This document shows positions 1 to 14,200 of a stretch of DNA of 64,000 nucleotides, piece after piece (within the stretch, counting starts at the first letter, position 1; every line of letters begins with the position of its first letter). Source of the stretch: Tetrahymena thermophila SB210 (lineage: Eukaryota > Ciliophora > Oligohymenophorea > Hymenostomatida > Tetrahymenidae). A program made the position numbers and the translations under genes. The DNA lies in assembly GCF_000189635.1 (NCBI RefSeq), contig NW_002476121.1, forward strand, positions 1 to 64,000. Direction: 5' to 3'. The notes below the pieces were generated by a model that saw only the letters and a program-made list of their open reading frames with translations, searched no databases and was not told where the DNA came from.

Positions 1-407
1 CCCACCCCAACCCCAACCCCAACCCCAACCCCAACCCCAACCCCAACCCCAACCCCAACCCCAACCCCAACCCCAACCCCAACCCCAACCCCAACCCCAA
101 CCCCAACCCCAACCCCAACCCCAACCCCAACCCCAACCCCAACCCCAACCCCAACCCCAACCCCAACCCCAACCCCAACCCCAACCCCAACCCCCAACCC
201 CAACCCCAACCCCAACCCCAACCCCAACCCCAACCCCAACCCCAACCCCAACCCCAACCCCAACCCCAACCCCAACCCCAACCCCAACCCCAACCCCAAC
301 CCCAACCCCAACCCCAACCCCAACCCCAACCCCAACCCCAACCCCAACCCCAACCCCAACCCCAACCCCAACCCCAACCCCAACCCCAACCCCAACCCCA
401 ACCCCAA
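1..407. repeat. Macronuclear telomere, (CCCCAA)n C-strand
   Basis: About 68 tandem copies of the hexamer CCCCAA form the chromosome end; the complementary G-strand is TTGGGG, the Tetrahymena-type telomere. The tract is homogeneous apart from a seven-base unit with an extra C at 191-197 and an irregular CCCACCCC start at the outermost bases. It stops abruptly at 407 and is followed by T-rich unique sequence, so this is a true end and not an internal repeat. Pure CCCCAA argues against Paramecium, which mixes two hexamers. Confidence 0.98.
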
Positions 408-1063
408 TTTTTTTATTTAAAAATTTTGTTAAGAATAAGATAAATTTGTAAATTTGAATGAGAATGAGAATGTTTAATTGTGGATATAATAATTTGATTT
501 TATAACAAATTGATGGTTATCTTTGAATTAAATTTTTTTGATTAACAACATTTAGTCTATTAAAATTAATACAAATATTTGATACATTAAAGGGTAATAA
601 TATAATCAGTTTAATAAATTAGTAATATAAAACACACTAACTAAAAGTTAGTTAATTAGCAAGTAAATCTATGAATAATATGAGTTTGCAAGGGATTTAT
701 AGCGCTTACTGCAGTAATGTAATGCAAGGAGTTTAGACAATTTTACCATAATAAAATAATATATAAAATTCTTTAAATACAATTTAAGGACCTTTGTGCT
801 AATACTACAATTCATCTTTAAAAAAATATCGCAATAACAGCCATATAATTCAATAAACATAGGGGTTAATATCTGAATAGAAAAAAAATTTTAGAGAAGC
901 TTAAAATGTGAAATTATAAAAGTATCTAAATTAGTAAATTCAAGGTTAGCAATATCCTTACCTGTAATAGCAAACAAACAATTTGCAGATGCTAATTTTG
1001 AAAGATTTATACTCAAATTTTTTTTAAGATATTATGAGAGAATATAAATTTTATCAGTAAGTA
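408..1063. other. Subtelomeric AT-rich spacer
   Basis: Very AT-rich sequence between the telomere and the first gene. It contains a short GAATGA-type triplication near 456-472 and no open frame with coding character under the ciliate code. A 63-codon standard-code frame on the minus strand (669-860) has no recognisable features and is not supported. The 5' part of the next gene's promoter presumably lies here. Confidence 0.6.
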
Positions 1064-4000
1064 ATGACAGATATTGATCTGCAATATCCTATTCAAAATA
1101 AAATCAAAAAGAGTTCTAACAATAATAAAGAATGGTTTGAATAAAATTATATTAACATCTTAAAAAGTTAAATTACAAAGAATAGTTAAATTAAACAGAC
1201 AATAATGCAATTTAGGAATACTAACATACCAAAAAAAGTGCAAAAAATAATTTCAAAATAATAAAGTTTTCACAAAAATAGAATTTTAATTGAAATTGAC
1301 TAAGAAGAAGTTAACGATGTTAGCGGGATAAAAAAATAATTTTAAATACAGCAATAAGGGTTATTTCAATCAGTATCGCCTTTGAATAAAATAGGTAAAA
1401 ATGAAGTAAAATTTAAAATAACCAGTAGAAACTAGATTATAAATTCATCGAATTCAGTTACTCGAACTGAAAATAATTGGAGAGTACAAAAAAAAGAAGA
1501 GTCTAATAGTAAAAATTCGTAGATATTTCAAAAGAGGGTTCCGTTAAAAGATAAAAAAGAAAATTAGTATTTAGCAGAAGGGGAAGCTAAGCGATATAAT
1601 TCTGTTACTAAAAGATATATTAATTATGATAGCAATACCACAAATACCAGTTATAATGCTTTCAACAAAGTTTAAAATTAAAACTTTAAAAAATACGATA
1701 GTAAAACTGAAAATGACTAGTAACTAAGTGATGAAGAAGAATTTACTTATATGGCAGGAGGTGTTAAAATTAGAGTAAATACACTTTCTGGAAATACTAG
1801 ATGTGAGAGAAGTTAGTCATTAATTAAAGAATTACCAAATAAACTTTCAGATATAAATTTAAACAAAGTAAATTTTTCTGGTTAAAAAAATAACAACCAT
1901 TAGATTATTAATTAAAGAAAAATTCTAACTGACCAATTGATTTCTATCTCACCAAAGCATAACTATTAAGTGTACATGGATAGTAAATATTTTGGAAATA
2001 ATGATGGAAATCAATAATAACCAAAATATAAAACTGAACAAAATATAATAGATCATTATTCTTTAAATTGGGAAAAAAATTAGAATATTGAAGAAAAATC
2101 TTAAATTTTAAACTTTTTAAAGAATCAGAAATAAAATAGCAAATAAAATTTAAATATTTAACAAGTTTCAAGTGTGTTAATTGTAAATTAAAATCAACCC
2201 TAAATTAACTCTTCAGTTTTAAAATAGTAAAATATGTAATTACTTAAAATAGAAAACTTACACACAAGTCCCACTTCGAGGTCAAAATAGAACTCATTTA
2301 GTAATAGTACAAATTCTAATTCTTATTTAGACTAAAGCTAAGCTCGATATAGATTATAAATTAATCCTAACTGCACTCAACTTCCTAATATGAGAATTCC
2401 CTCTTCAAATAGAGTGCAAGGCAGTTCTTAAACAAGAGGGACAGAATAAAGTTCTTTAGGAGTGATGCCATAATAATAATCTAATTAATTATCATTTTAA
2501 AATCAACCTCTGAATCCATAAATATATACAAATTTAAATGAATATTTTTGCTAAACTCCATCTCAAAAGTAAAGGGAAATAAATAATTAAACTTCTAGAT
2601 AGAATAAACATGAGGTAAAAGGCTCTAATATAGTACAATTAACTCCTTTACAAAGTAAATCAAACAGTAATCTAGAAAATAAGGAAGAAATCTCAAAATC
2701 TAAAAATCAAAAAAGAGACAAAAACACTTTAAAAGATTTAATTTGTTCATATTATGAAACCCCAAAAAACATTACTGGCAATGCTTAATCAGTTTTATCA
2801 TAGTATTCCCCCATAAATAATAGGCAAGATGCATTAAAAAAACAAATAAATTTAGAAATTGAATAAAAAAATAGTATCAACCAACAAGCATAGTGCTAAA
2901 ACAATCTACCATTAAATGAATTAGAATTAAAATAATTAGATTAAAATTTTCTTAAAGAAGGTAACTAGGCAAAATCACCATATAAAAATGGGTTTATGAG
3001 GGAATTTAAGGATATAAATAAATAATAATAAGAAATCAAAGAATTGGATAGCAATATTTAATTGAATATACCAAACTTACTTGCAAAAAAAGAATCACAT
3101 TTACTTAATAATACTTTTAATCTTTAAATTGCAAACTAAGATGAAGAAAAGTAAAGTTAATTATAGTAAATATAAAACACCATTTGGTTTTCAAATAACT
3201 AAATATTTGGATTAATTTAAGATAATCAAAATAATACAATTAACGATTATAAACAGGATGAGTAAAATATTAATACTATCCAAGCCAAGTTGGATGAACA
3301 ATAAAAATATGCAAATTACAGTTAGATTAATATCTAAAACACTTATGATGATAAATATAAGATTGATATTAATAGAAGCTTTTAAAGAAGAGAAAATTCA
3401 ATTGAAAAAGATAAAAAAAATGATTACAAAAAAAATTAAATTTTATCCTCTGAGTTTTTAAATAAAGCAGTGAATAATCAAGATGAATATATAAAGTAAA
3501 ATTAAGAAAAAAGTTATCTTTTAACAGATAACTCTGCTATATTTTAAAAATTGTAAAATAATATAAGATCAAGTCCAAGCACACCTTTTAGAAAAGTGAA
3601 TAATTCGAGACAAAGAATCTATTAGAATCAAAGATAAATTTTAACAGAAATTTAAAAAGGGAACCCTGTTTTGAGCTATATTTAAACTTAATACAACTAA
3701 ACATTATTAAAGGATAACAAAATGCCATAAGGTGTTTCTAACGATAAAGTTTCTTAATTAAGAAAGATTTCTTTACTACCTAAAGAGAAAATTGAAAGAT
3801 AAATTGATTCTTTAAATAATTTGAAAGCTTCTAGCTCAGAAAGGTCTCAGGAGAGATAGTAATATAAAAATAATAATAATAATCCTTACCTTCAAAAGAG
3901 TGATTTTTTGAAATAGGTAAAAAAGAAATAAGATAAGAATAAAATAATTGGATAACTTTTAAATTTAAGTGAATATTCTAATCTAGAAGGTTATTCATAA

Positions 4001-4252
4001 CTTAATACTTTTAAAGAAAATTCCTGCCAATAAAATTCAATTGAATCAACAAAAAGAAAAAATAAAAATTAATGTGAAAATGATTAGAAAGAAGGAATTT
4101 CAGAGCTTTAGTATAAAACAAATAAATAAAATTGTGCTTAACAAGAAATTACAAAACCAAATATTAATTGCAATTTAAATAAATATGAGATATAGCAAAA
4201 ATTTTAATTAGAAGCAATTATGAATAATTAGCCTAATGTAGTTAGAATCTGA
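1064..4252 (+). CDS. Subtelomeric Asn/Gln-rich hypothetical protein, 1062 aa
   Basis: A single intron-free frame of 1,062 codons opens at ATG 1064 and closes at TGA 4250-4252. It needs TAA/TAG read as Gln throughout; many Gln codons are TAA or TAG. The protein is dominated by Asn, Gln, Lys, Ser and Ile and looks largely disordered. No transmembrane segment, signal peptide or known domain is visible. A short ordered-looking island around residues 225-245 contains a Gly-Gly-Val-Lys-Ile-Arg stretch. Asn/Gln-rich proteins of this type are common in Tetrahymena and have no assigned role. It is the first gene inward from the telomere and reads away from it. I do not recognise the family. The start is the first ATG that gives the open frame. 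Confidence 0.75.
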
Positions 4253-5270
4253 ATATATATATATTAATTAAAAATTAATTTGTTGATTTATAAATAATTA
4301 AAAAATATAAATTTGTATTTTAATATATATTAAATTAATTAATGCCAATTTGTCATTCATTATCTTTAAAAATAATAATAATAATTTTTATCTTTTTTAG
4401 ATATTTGCTCATAATATTGATTTGAAAAAATGAAACCAATAGTTTAAACTCTAACTTAAATAAATATTAAGATTAATAAATTTTATGTTTATTTAGAAAT
4501 AGATTTTGAGTTACACTGTAAGAATTAGTATCTAATTTATATTATCTATATAAATATTTTAAAGTATTTGGTAGGAATATTATCAATTAATATTGAAAGT
4601 GTTTATTGTAAATTTAGTAACACTCGAATGATAGTTTTACAAATTAAATTAATATAAGTAATCTAAAATTAGAGAGGAAAAAAACACTATTTTGCATAAA
4701 TGAATTACGCATTAAGTAAATCATGTCACACATTATAATACAAATAAATATTCGGATTTTAAAAATTTGATAGCTTTTTTTTGGATGACAGGCACTAATA
4801 AAATATTATAACCAGTTAAAGAAATAAAAGTAGTTATTAAATTAAGATAAAAGATTCTTAATTTTATTATTATGAGTGATTAATATGTTCTATCTAATTG
4901 ATCCTACTTAGTTTTTGATACAAATAGTTAAAAATATCTTTGATTTATTCATATTTATAAATGCATATTAGTAAAAGTTATTAATACAAATATAGTGGTT
5001 TATCTAATAATTATCTTCTATTAATTTTTAATTTTTTAGCAAATAAATTAATAAACAATCGATTTTGATAATCTCATAAATTCAATTAATTTTTAATTTT
5101 CTTTTACTTTTTTTCAATTAAGTTAAAGCAGTAATAGTAGTAGTAGTTAGTGTAAGGCACATATAATTGTTAAATAGCTTTTAGTTTCTAAGTATTTTAT
5201 TAAAAGCGCAGCATATTTAGGTAAAAGCCACACTAAATTAAAGATAAATTGAAAAATACATATATTTACA
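4253..5270. other. Intergenic AT-rich spacer
   Basis: About 1 kb of AT-rich DNA between the subtelomeric gene and the first IP3 receptor-like gene. It has a short GTA/GTT-type microsatellite around 5132-5150 and no supported gene. It should hold the promoter of the downstream channel gene. An in-frame TGA lies just upstream of ATG 5271. Confidence 0.6.
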
Positions 5271-8200
5271 ATGGAGAGATACCTTAAATATGGAGATTAT
5301 GTTATGCTTTATTCTGCAGAGGATCCTGTCAAATTTATGACAGCAAGGTCATCTTAAGAGGGAGAAGTATTTTTTATTGAGAGCTAGTCACCTATTCTTA
5401 GGGAGGATATTAGTAGTTATCCAAATACTAGTGAGCTAGTCTTTGCTATCTATCCAAAATAATATTATGAGGCTTCTAAATAGTTTGAAAAGTTCAAGAT
5501 GAGAAAAGGTACAGACTTTGATGATGTTATGTCAATTTAAAAGGGAGAAATTTTAAAGCGTCGTATGGAAGCAGAAAAAGATTTAAATGAAAAAAAAATT
5601 TAGAGTTTACATGGATAACCAATAACAATAGGTTCAGAGGTTTAGCTATTTCATATTTATTCAAGAAGTTTCGTTAAAGCAACCCGTGAAAAGAATTTCT
5701 TTGATTTGAGTATAAACCATGGTCAAAATGACTAACTTGTTACTTAATAAAGCACTGTAATCAATAAAAGGCCAGAGTTAAGCTAAAAAATTTAGTCACA
5801 ATAAATTAATCCATATACTCCTCCAAGTAATGATGTGAAGCACTCACGCTCAGCGAGCACTTTATCTACTCAACTTTTTACTTTTGCAATAGGTCCTACT
5901 GTAGAATCACATAAAGATATGTTTTCTTTAAGACTTTCTCGCCAAATTAGCTCTTCCACACATTTTGAAATTAGGATAAATCCTTATCTTAACTTCAAAA
6001 AAGAAGGAGAAAAAATTTAATATGATGAATGCGTTTATTTTTATAATCCTAAGCACAATTCTATTATATAAAACTAAGGCTTATGTGAAGTTGAGAATAC
6101 ATCTGAAGGAGTTGGTTTACAAGATAATGGAAATAACAAAAAAAAGAGTTTGTTTTAAAATTAATATGCTCATCTCACTAAAAATTTGCGTATTCCTTTC
6201 ACTATTGAAAAATCTAAAATATATAAGCACTATTATGCTGCTCATAAAAAGAATAACATTCATCTTTTTGGAATCATCTTCTTAAAAAGTAGCAAATATA
6301 TCACTCTACCATCTAATTATTTGACTAAAGATATTGCTATTATAGTTCCTATGAAAGAATAATCATAGCAGACTTTTAATCCCAATAGTCTCTCAAAAGA
6401 AAATAACACAAAAGATAATGCAAATGGAGCTAATCGTGAATTCCACAATAAAAAGCAATTTCTTTAACTTCTATTTAAATAAGCTTAAATTATGCGTGAA
6501 TAAGAAGGAGGAGGGAACATAAATTAGATAACCAAAGGTGTTTTAGATAATGTCAATTTATAAAATATGTCTCCAGAAGAAAAAATTATGGTTTAAGATT
6601 AATTTTTGCAGTAGTAAAATGACCTCAGCTCATAAAGTGTTTCAAGATAAAATTAATACAATAAAAATAATAATATGGAAAGAATATACTATGGAGATTA
6701 TGTCAGGATAAAACACATCAAACGTAATGATAAATCTACAACTCAGTTGATTTCTGAGTCAAACCTTTGTGGCTTTTGCCCAAATTTACTACTTATCAAC
6801 GATAAACCTCATATTTACCACGAGTAGTATCCTTCTTCAGGAATTTTTTAAATTGTTCCTATTGATGAATCATTCTTCGGTTAGCCTGTTGAATTTGACA
6901 AACAATATTATGGAAGTGCGAGTTTTAGACTGAGACATGTTAACACATCAAGATATCTTAAATTTAATAGATTAGATAATAATGTAACTCTTTCTGAAAC
7001 ATTAGAAAAATATAATTCGTTGTTTAAAAACCAACCCTAAGTTCCCTTGACGAAAAATTAAAGCTTCAATCGCTCAAAAAACTCACCTAGATGGTTAAAT
7101 AAACTTTTAGGAAATTCTGGTAATGGAAATAACTCACCTTCAATTCGACGTTCAGTAATAATTATATTTATATTTGATTTAATACATTTAAGTTAATATT
7201 TAATTCAATGTAATTAATTTATAAATAAATGATTTTAAAGCAAATATTTTTAAAAATTTGTTGTGGTTAAACTTTTATTTTTAATTATCAGAGCATAAGA
7301 GTGAAGTAATTAGTAGAGGGATTGAATGTAAATAAGAAAGATTTTACTTTCACTACATAGGAAGCAGTGGCTATGTAAGATGATTTATAGGATTGGTATT
7401 CTGAAAATGCTGACCTACTCATAGAGAGTGGAAGTAGGGAAGAAAAGTATTTATTGGAGCACAATTCTTTCTGTATTAAAGATGAAAAGCTAAAAAGTTT
7501 TATTAAAGTAAATTTAAATGACAATGAAGCTACTGAAATAGTTTAGGGTAATATGATTGAAGATGATGATTACATTAAATTAATGTTTAACAACTTAAAT
7601 CCCCTGGAGCGTAAATACTATCCTCTTGAGATATCATCCTAAAATGGAGACTTTTTTTATTTCACGTTGTGTAAGCCTAATGAAATTTCTGATTTGATGA
7701 TATTGAATTGCCATCTGGACTAGTTCATGAATATATTAGAAAATCCATAAAAGTGTCTTTACAGCCAAAAATTCATAGAAAAGGCTGAAAACAATCTTCT
7801 TAATTTACTGATGTGGCTTTGCAACATTCATCCATCAGATAGAGTATGTCTAATTATATAAATAAAAGTTATTTGATTTATAAATTAAAAAAATTAGTAA
7901 AAGCCATCCCTCTAAGACTTGAGTTAACCTCCAGTCCATCAAAAGTAGAATATTTTTAGAGAAAATGGGTTAATTGAACTACTGATAAACATAATACACT
8001 TAATACACCAAGAAAAACTTTTAAATAACAGCAATATGGAATAGAATCCTCACATCTTTCCTTTTGTTTAAACTATTCTAAAGTTATTGCAAAATATTTG
8101 CTATAAGGTAAATTTATTTTGCTCAAGAAAATGAAATTATAATGTTTTATGTAATAAATATATATAGAATTATGCTAATTCAATTTATGCTTTACAATGG

Positions 8201-11200
8201 TATTTCCTTTTTAGAGAAATTATTCTTGATGAAAATGTTATTTTAGACATAAGATTTGATCTTTTTATTAATGATTTATTCAAAATCACTGATTTAAATG
8301 TATCATATCAAGCAGATTTTGAAAGCATTTCTTCTAAAATTTAATATGAGGATTTTAATATAAACGCACTCAACTTGATTTTATCTTTTTGCTAGTATAA
8401 CGAATATCGTTAAAAAGACCAAGAAGAGGAGATGGTCAAGACTATTTTTAATACTAAAGAAAATATCTTTAGAAGATTAGTTTTAAAGCCAAACAAAAAT
8501 GTAATTAATAATTTAGAAAGAAAATTATTTAATTTATTTTTTAAACCCAGGTTTGCATAGAAATAGATACACAAGGATTTGAATATGTTATAGATCCTTT
8601 ACTTGAAGCAAATGAAAGAGAGGTATGGGATTATTCTATTGCTGTAGTGAATTTAATGGTAGAGTTATGTAAAGCTAATGTCTCATTAGTTATAGATTAA
8701 GTTGAATACTTCTATCCTTTTAATGCTATTACACAAATTATACAGAATTAATCACTATCTTGCTCCTATAGAGTAATTTTATTTGCTTTTAATTACTTTA
8801 AAAAATATATTTATTCAAATTAAGTCAACCATTTTGACATTGATTAAAGAAAGTTATATGCGATTTGACTTTAGAGACAGCATTGCTTCCAAATTCCCTG
8901 ATTATATAAAATTTAGACAGAAAAATTTAGAAATAAAAGACTAAAGAAAGATTTCACAAATAGTTTAGAGCAGATATTTTTCTTTATCTGACGTAGATTT
9001 TAACTTAAAGAATTTTATCTAGGAAGAAATAAGATTGATGAACAAATTGATTAAATCTCCTATTCAAGATAAAGAATTATTTGAATTATATAAGCTAGGA
9101 AAAATTATTCTGCAAATGCAACTATTTTTAGTTGAAAGATAAATTTATGATTTGAAAGAACTAGAAGAAATAAAGACAGATATACAGAATCTTTTGGAAA
9201 CTCTCATTAATGTATATGAAAATGAGTTTAAAAAAGCCAAAAAAGATGATAGAGAAAAAATTGGTGGTCTGTTTGTAAGAAAAGGATATACTATTTAATC
9301 AGCAGAATAGACTGAATGGATAATAAGTGCATTACAAAGCCTTTAGCAAATAGAATATAGAAAGCAGAATGAGCTACTTGAAGTAAATTTCAAAAAAATC
9401 TTAACTTTCAAATAAACATTTTATTAAAATTTATTGAAAAAGCTACTTTATTAAAGTCCATAAACTAGTGGCTACTTTGATTCAGCAAATAATTAATTAC
9501 ATTCAACAGAGGCATTGGAAGCACTTTAAGAGTTTGCAAGAAGCTAAATTGAAATAGAAAAGTGTGAAAACTTGGCTAAAAACCTAACAAAACTTCTCCT
9601 CTTTAATGATATTCAAATTAAAGCCCTCGCTGTTTAAAATATTTATACAATTTACTCAAGAAATTTAAATTTTTATACTAGTGTGAACATCATTTAGCCT
9701 ATTGATGGGAAAAACTTTGGACTTTACTAAAAATTTTAGCAAATTCATGACTAAATTCACCACTATGTTATTAATCTTAAATACGTTTTAAGTAATGAAG
9801 ATGAAAAAAAGAATTTTTATTTAGAATAATTGTAAAAAGTTTTTGATGAATTGTGTGATGAGCTTTTTATTTCTTAACACTAAATCGACAGTTAGTAACA
9901 TAATAAAAATTCTAAATGTAATATATTCGATAAAGAGAAAGCCAACATTGAGTCAAATAATGAAGTTGATCCAATTATTTCATAGGACTAGGCTAAATTA
10001 ATAAAAAATTCAGGAAGTAAATTAAAAGGAATGACAAAATCTGGCTTCAAGGAATAAAAATAAGAAATCGTAAATTATTCTATTATTGTAAATTGATTTA
10101 AATATTAATTAATTTTTATAATAGCAAACTGAATAATAGCCTTAATATTATCATGTTTGGGGGAATTATTATGTGGATTTAAATTAAATTTAAAAATATT
10201 AAACTTTAATGGCAAATATGAATTACCATAAAAAATTACTAGACTTGATAGATTTTTTTTACAGTCAAGTTCCCATGATGAAAGGTAAAGAACATGTAAA
10301 GCTGTAAATTAGCCAACACTGTGTGGCTATTTTGATACATTTTATTATTAAAAACCAATCAAACTAAGATTTACTTCTTAGTGATAGCAGATTGAGTGGA
10401 ATAAGTTAAGAGCAGGAAGAAAGTGTTAAGAGTATTGCTTATAGAATTATATAAAATGATAGTGCTATTTAACAGTTATTCTTTGTTTTACTCTATTAAA
10501 TATATAAAAATAATTATGCAGAACTAATGAATTTCACTTCATCTAAATCAACTATGAAATCAATATTATTGGAAGTGATGAAATCGATTAAAGATAAAAT
10601 TCCAGACGATAAGACATATTCAATTTATTTTTTTGATATCCTCAAATACTTCTTTTCAATTAATGGAAAGAACATTACTCAAAATATACTACTTATTATT
10701 TAAGAGATATCTGAAAAAATACCAGCATTTTCTTATGTTATTAAGACAATTTGCGATTCTGTAAGTCATCTTCCCACTAGAAACGTAAAATTTTTAACAC
10801 TACTATAAATTAGTGAGTAAATTAGCACATATTTAATTTTAAAAAATAGTTTGAAGATGATATTCAAGAAGAAATATAAAACAAAGATGAGAGTGATGAT
10901 GAAAATAATGAACTAAAAGAGAAAGAGGATAGTAAAAATTAGGAAAAATAAGAAAAAAAAATTAGAATAAAATGTGAAGAAAATGCCTGTATTTTAATAA
11001 CTTTTCTTCGTACTTTGAAAGAAATGGTAAAAAAGTCATCATCTTAGATTTATACTTTTGTAAGAGGAATATTTTCAATCAAGTAAATAAAAGAATATTT
11101 ATCCAAGACATAGTATTTATATCCTCTCAAGTTAGAGTATTTGAAATTTCTTATGGAAACATATATAAATTCTAAATAAATGGAAGCATAAGAATACATA

Positions 11201-14200
11201 GAAGTTAGTGAAATTGTCAACTTACTAGCTCATGAACTTTTTAATTATTTAGAAATGACATAAAAGAAAGAACTATATGGAAAGCTTTAGTTATATTCAA
11301 GATTTAGGAGTATCTTCGAAGAGAAATATGGATATTCTACCCATTAATTAGTCTAAGTTACATTATTAGAATCATTCGAAGTTTACATTATTCAAGGTAT
11401 CATTCCTACAATCAAAGGGTTTGTAGACAAGGTAATTTAATCATAATAGATATTGATAATTTAATTTTTGTTAAATATTTTTTTTAGTATTAAAATTTAT
11501 ATAATTTAAAAATTTTAATAGATTTCTTCTACTCCCTCTGATAATGACGCGAAGTTAGTTGATATGTATTTTATTAAATTCTTTTTTAAGTTAAAATGAA
11601 TATAAACAAATTAAATTAATTAATTAGTTTGTTAGAAGGTTTAAAGAGAATTCATGAATATTGGGATAATACAGATGTATATTGGACTTAAGCTAATAAA
11701 GAAGAATTCAATGAACTAAAAAAGTAGATAGGAATAAATGCTAAATAGTTCACTACTCCTTCTAGACCAAGAGTAAAATTGTTTATTAAAAAAATATATT
11801 TATCAAAAGGTAATTTTTCTAAATAGGGTTCAAGAGAAAAAACTCGCAAAAACTCAGGAAAGAAGAGAACATTTATTGGAGGCTTATTCGGATCTTCCAA
11901 CAAGGAAAAAGAAAAAGATCCAAAATCAATGCAACTCGACTTTAACTTTGCTGATAAATAAGATATCATAACTAAAAAACTAAAAAATATTAAAGAGCTA
12001 TAAGATGAACTCTCTTATTTAATTTAAGAGAAAGGCTAAGTGTTTAGTCAAAAGGCTAATAAATCTACAAACAAATCCTAATAAAATAAAATGAAAAATC
12101 AAAAGAAGCAACAAATTTTTAATCCTAAAATCATATCAAGATATCATGACCTTGAAATCGATAACTTAGTATCAATCTACATATAAATGAAGAAAGAAAA
12201 ACCAGAAGAAGTACTTATTTAATAAATAAACGAACATATTTTATTTTACATTTTATAATAGTTCAGAAAGATTCTTTAAAGTCTGATAGATGTTCTTACA
12301 AAATACACAGGTAAAAAAGAAGAAGCTATGGGCATAAGGCTTAATGCGATGAAAATGTTAAGAAAGATTTCAAATTATAAAAAAGATTAAAAAATTAGTG
12401 ATAGTATACAGAGGGATTTGAATGCTATGGGTTTTTTAAATTTTTTGTGTGATGTTATTGTAGAAGAGGATGATTCTAAGATGAAATTAGAGTATATTCT
12501 AGGTTTAAATAACTTTATGGAAAAAGCAAATTTAGAAATACAAATGTCGTTTTACAAATATTTGTAAGACGATTCTTCTAACAAATTTATAAGGACTCTT
12601 TAAAACTTTTTAAAGAGCAATTTTAGTTAATTCAAAAATTACATGAAAAATAATATTGGATCACAAAACAGCTAGGGTGAAGAATAGAAAAATTTTAGCC
12701 AGGTAATAAATACCTTAAAATTTTCAATTAATTTTTGTTATATTAAACTTTTAATATTAGATAATGGATAGTATTTAAGAAAATTGCATTTAAACTATGG
12801 AACTGATTAGATTGTCTTGTGAGAACCACTTTTCTAAAATGCAGGACTTCTTGAGAGTTTAGATTGACAGTCATAATGAAATTAAAACTAACTCAATAAA
12901 TGTTGTAACATTACTTGCAGATATTTTTGAAAAATATTGCAAAGTTTTGAATGAAAGTAATCTTTAGTTTGGTCTCTAAATTCTTAATACATTAATTGAG
13001 CTAATTCAAGGTCCCTGCATTGAAAATCAAAATATCCTTTGTCATACCAAATTACTTGAGAATCTCGAAGATTTAATAGCTGATTTAAATATTAAAAGTA
13101 AGAAATTTATAGGATCTATTAAAAACACTAGAATATTCACAAGATTCTCCAGAAAGATATTCTTGCTACTCAGAGGATTATTCGATGCGAATGAAGATCC
13201 AATAATTATATCAAAAATTAGCAATTATGTAGATCCCCAAATGCTAATTTAAAAAATGAATTTTACTTATAAGTAATATTTGATGATTACTTCAAAAATA
13301 TGTAAATTTAATTTAAAACTACAAAATTTAAATCAATAATTACTCAAAATATAGCAAGTAAGCATTAAGGCCTTATCTAATTCTTAAGTATAATGAAAGA
13401 TGAGACCAAGAAGCAATAACTTCTTTTAAAATAAGACAAAGCAGAAGAGGATGAAGAAGGAGATGATTCTTCTGTTTAAAAAAATGATAAACTTCTTACA
13501 TAGAAATTAACTAAAAAAAATGATATGAATGGTTACAATTTAAGCAATTAATATAATGCCAGTAATATACCTCATAAAAAGAAATAAACTATCAAGCAAT
13601 AACAATATTCATCTGATGTCATTACTTATATGAGAGGAGATGAACTTATTAATGAAGGATTTGATGCCTACATTTTATTAAAAAATTTATGCTTCCTTGA
13701 CCCTTCTTTCAACAAGAGATACAATTATTATCTATAGAATATAGTAAATTTTTTAAATATTTTTTTAATAAGTTTTATTTTATTAAAAAATATAAAAGGA
13801 AATTTAAGAAGACAAATATAAAGAGATTCGTTAGACTCTAAATTTTTATAAATTAAATACTTGTTCTATTGAAATTGTTAATTCAAAAGGAAATATTTAA
13901 AAAATTATTTTCCGTATCCCTAAACTTATGAAATACTTTTCTACTACATCCTAAGAATATTTCATGGATAATTGTGAAAGAGGTAGTGCTCAGGAAAAAG
14001 TATCATCACTGCTGGATAATTTAAATGATTTCCATGAAGAAATGAAACATTTCCTATACTTAAATTCTAAAAATCTATTTTTCAATTTGACCTATCTCTC
14101 TTATTTCAGGAATCTTAATCTTTTTGTCATCTTAATTATTAACCTGTAAAATAAATAAATTATATTAATTATTTAAGCTTTTAACTATTTATTTTTTTAA

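Noticed and set aside
669..860. Minus-strand 63-codon frame in the subtelomeric region
   Set aside because: No recognisable features, AT-rich spacer composition and isolated position; random frames of this size are expected.
10761..10780. GTAAGT...CTAG segment that looks like a tiny intron in channel A
   Set aside because: Only 20 bases, and the sequence is open and coding in the channel frame; the true intron starts at 10785, at the position matching the channel B intron at 22764.
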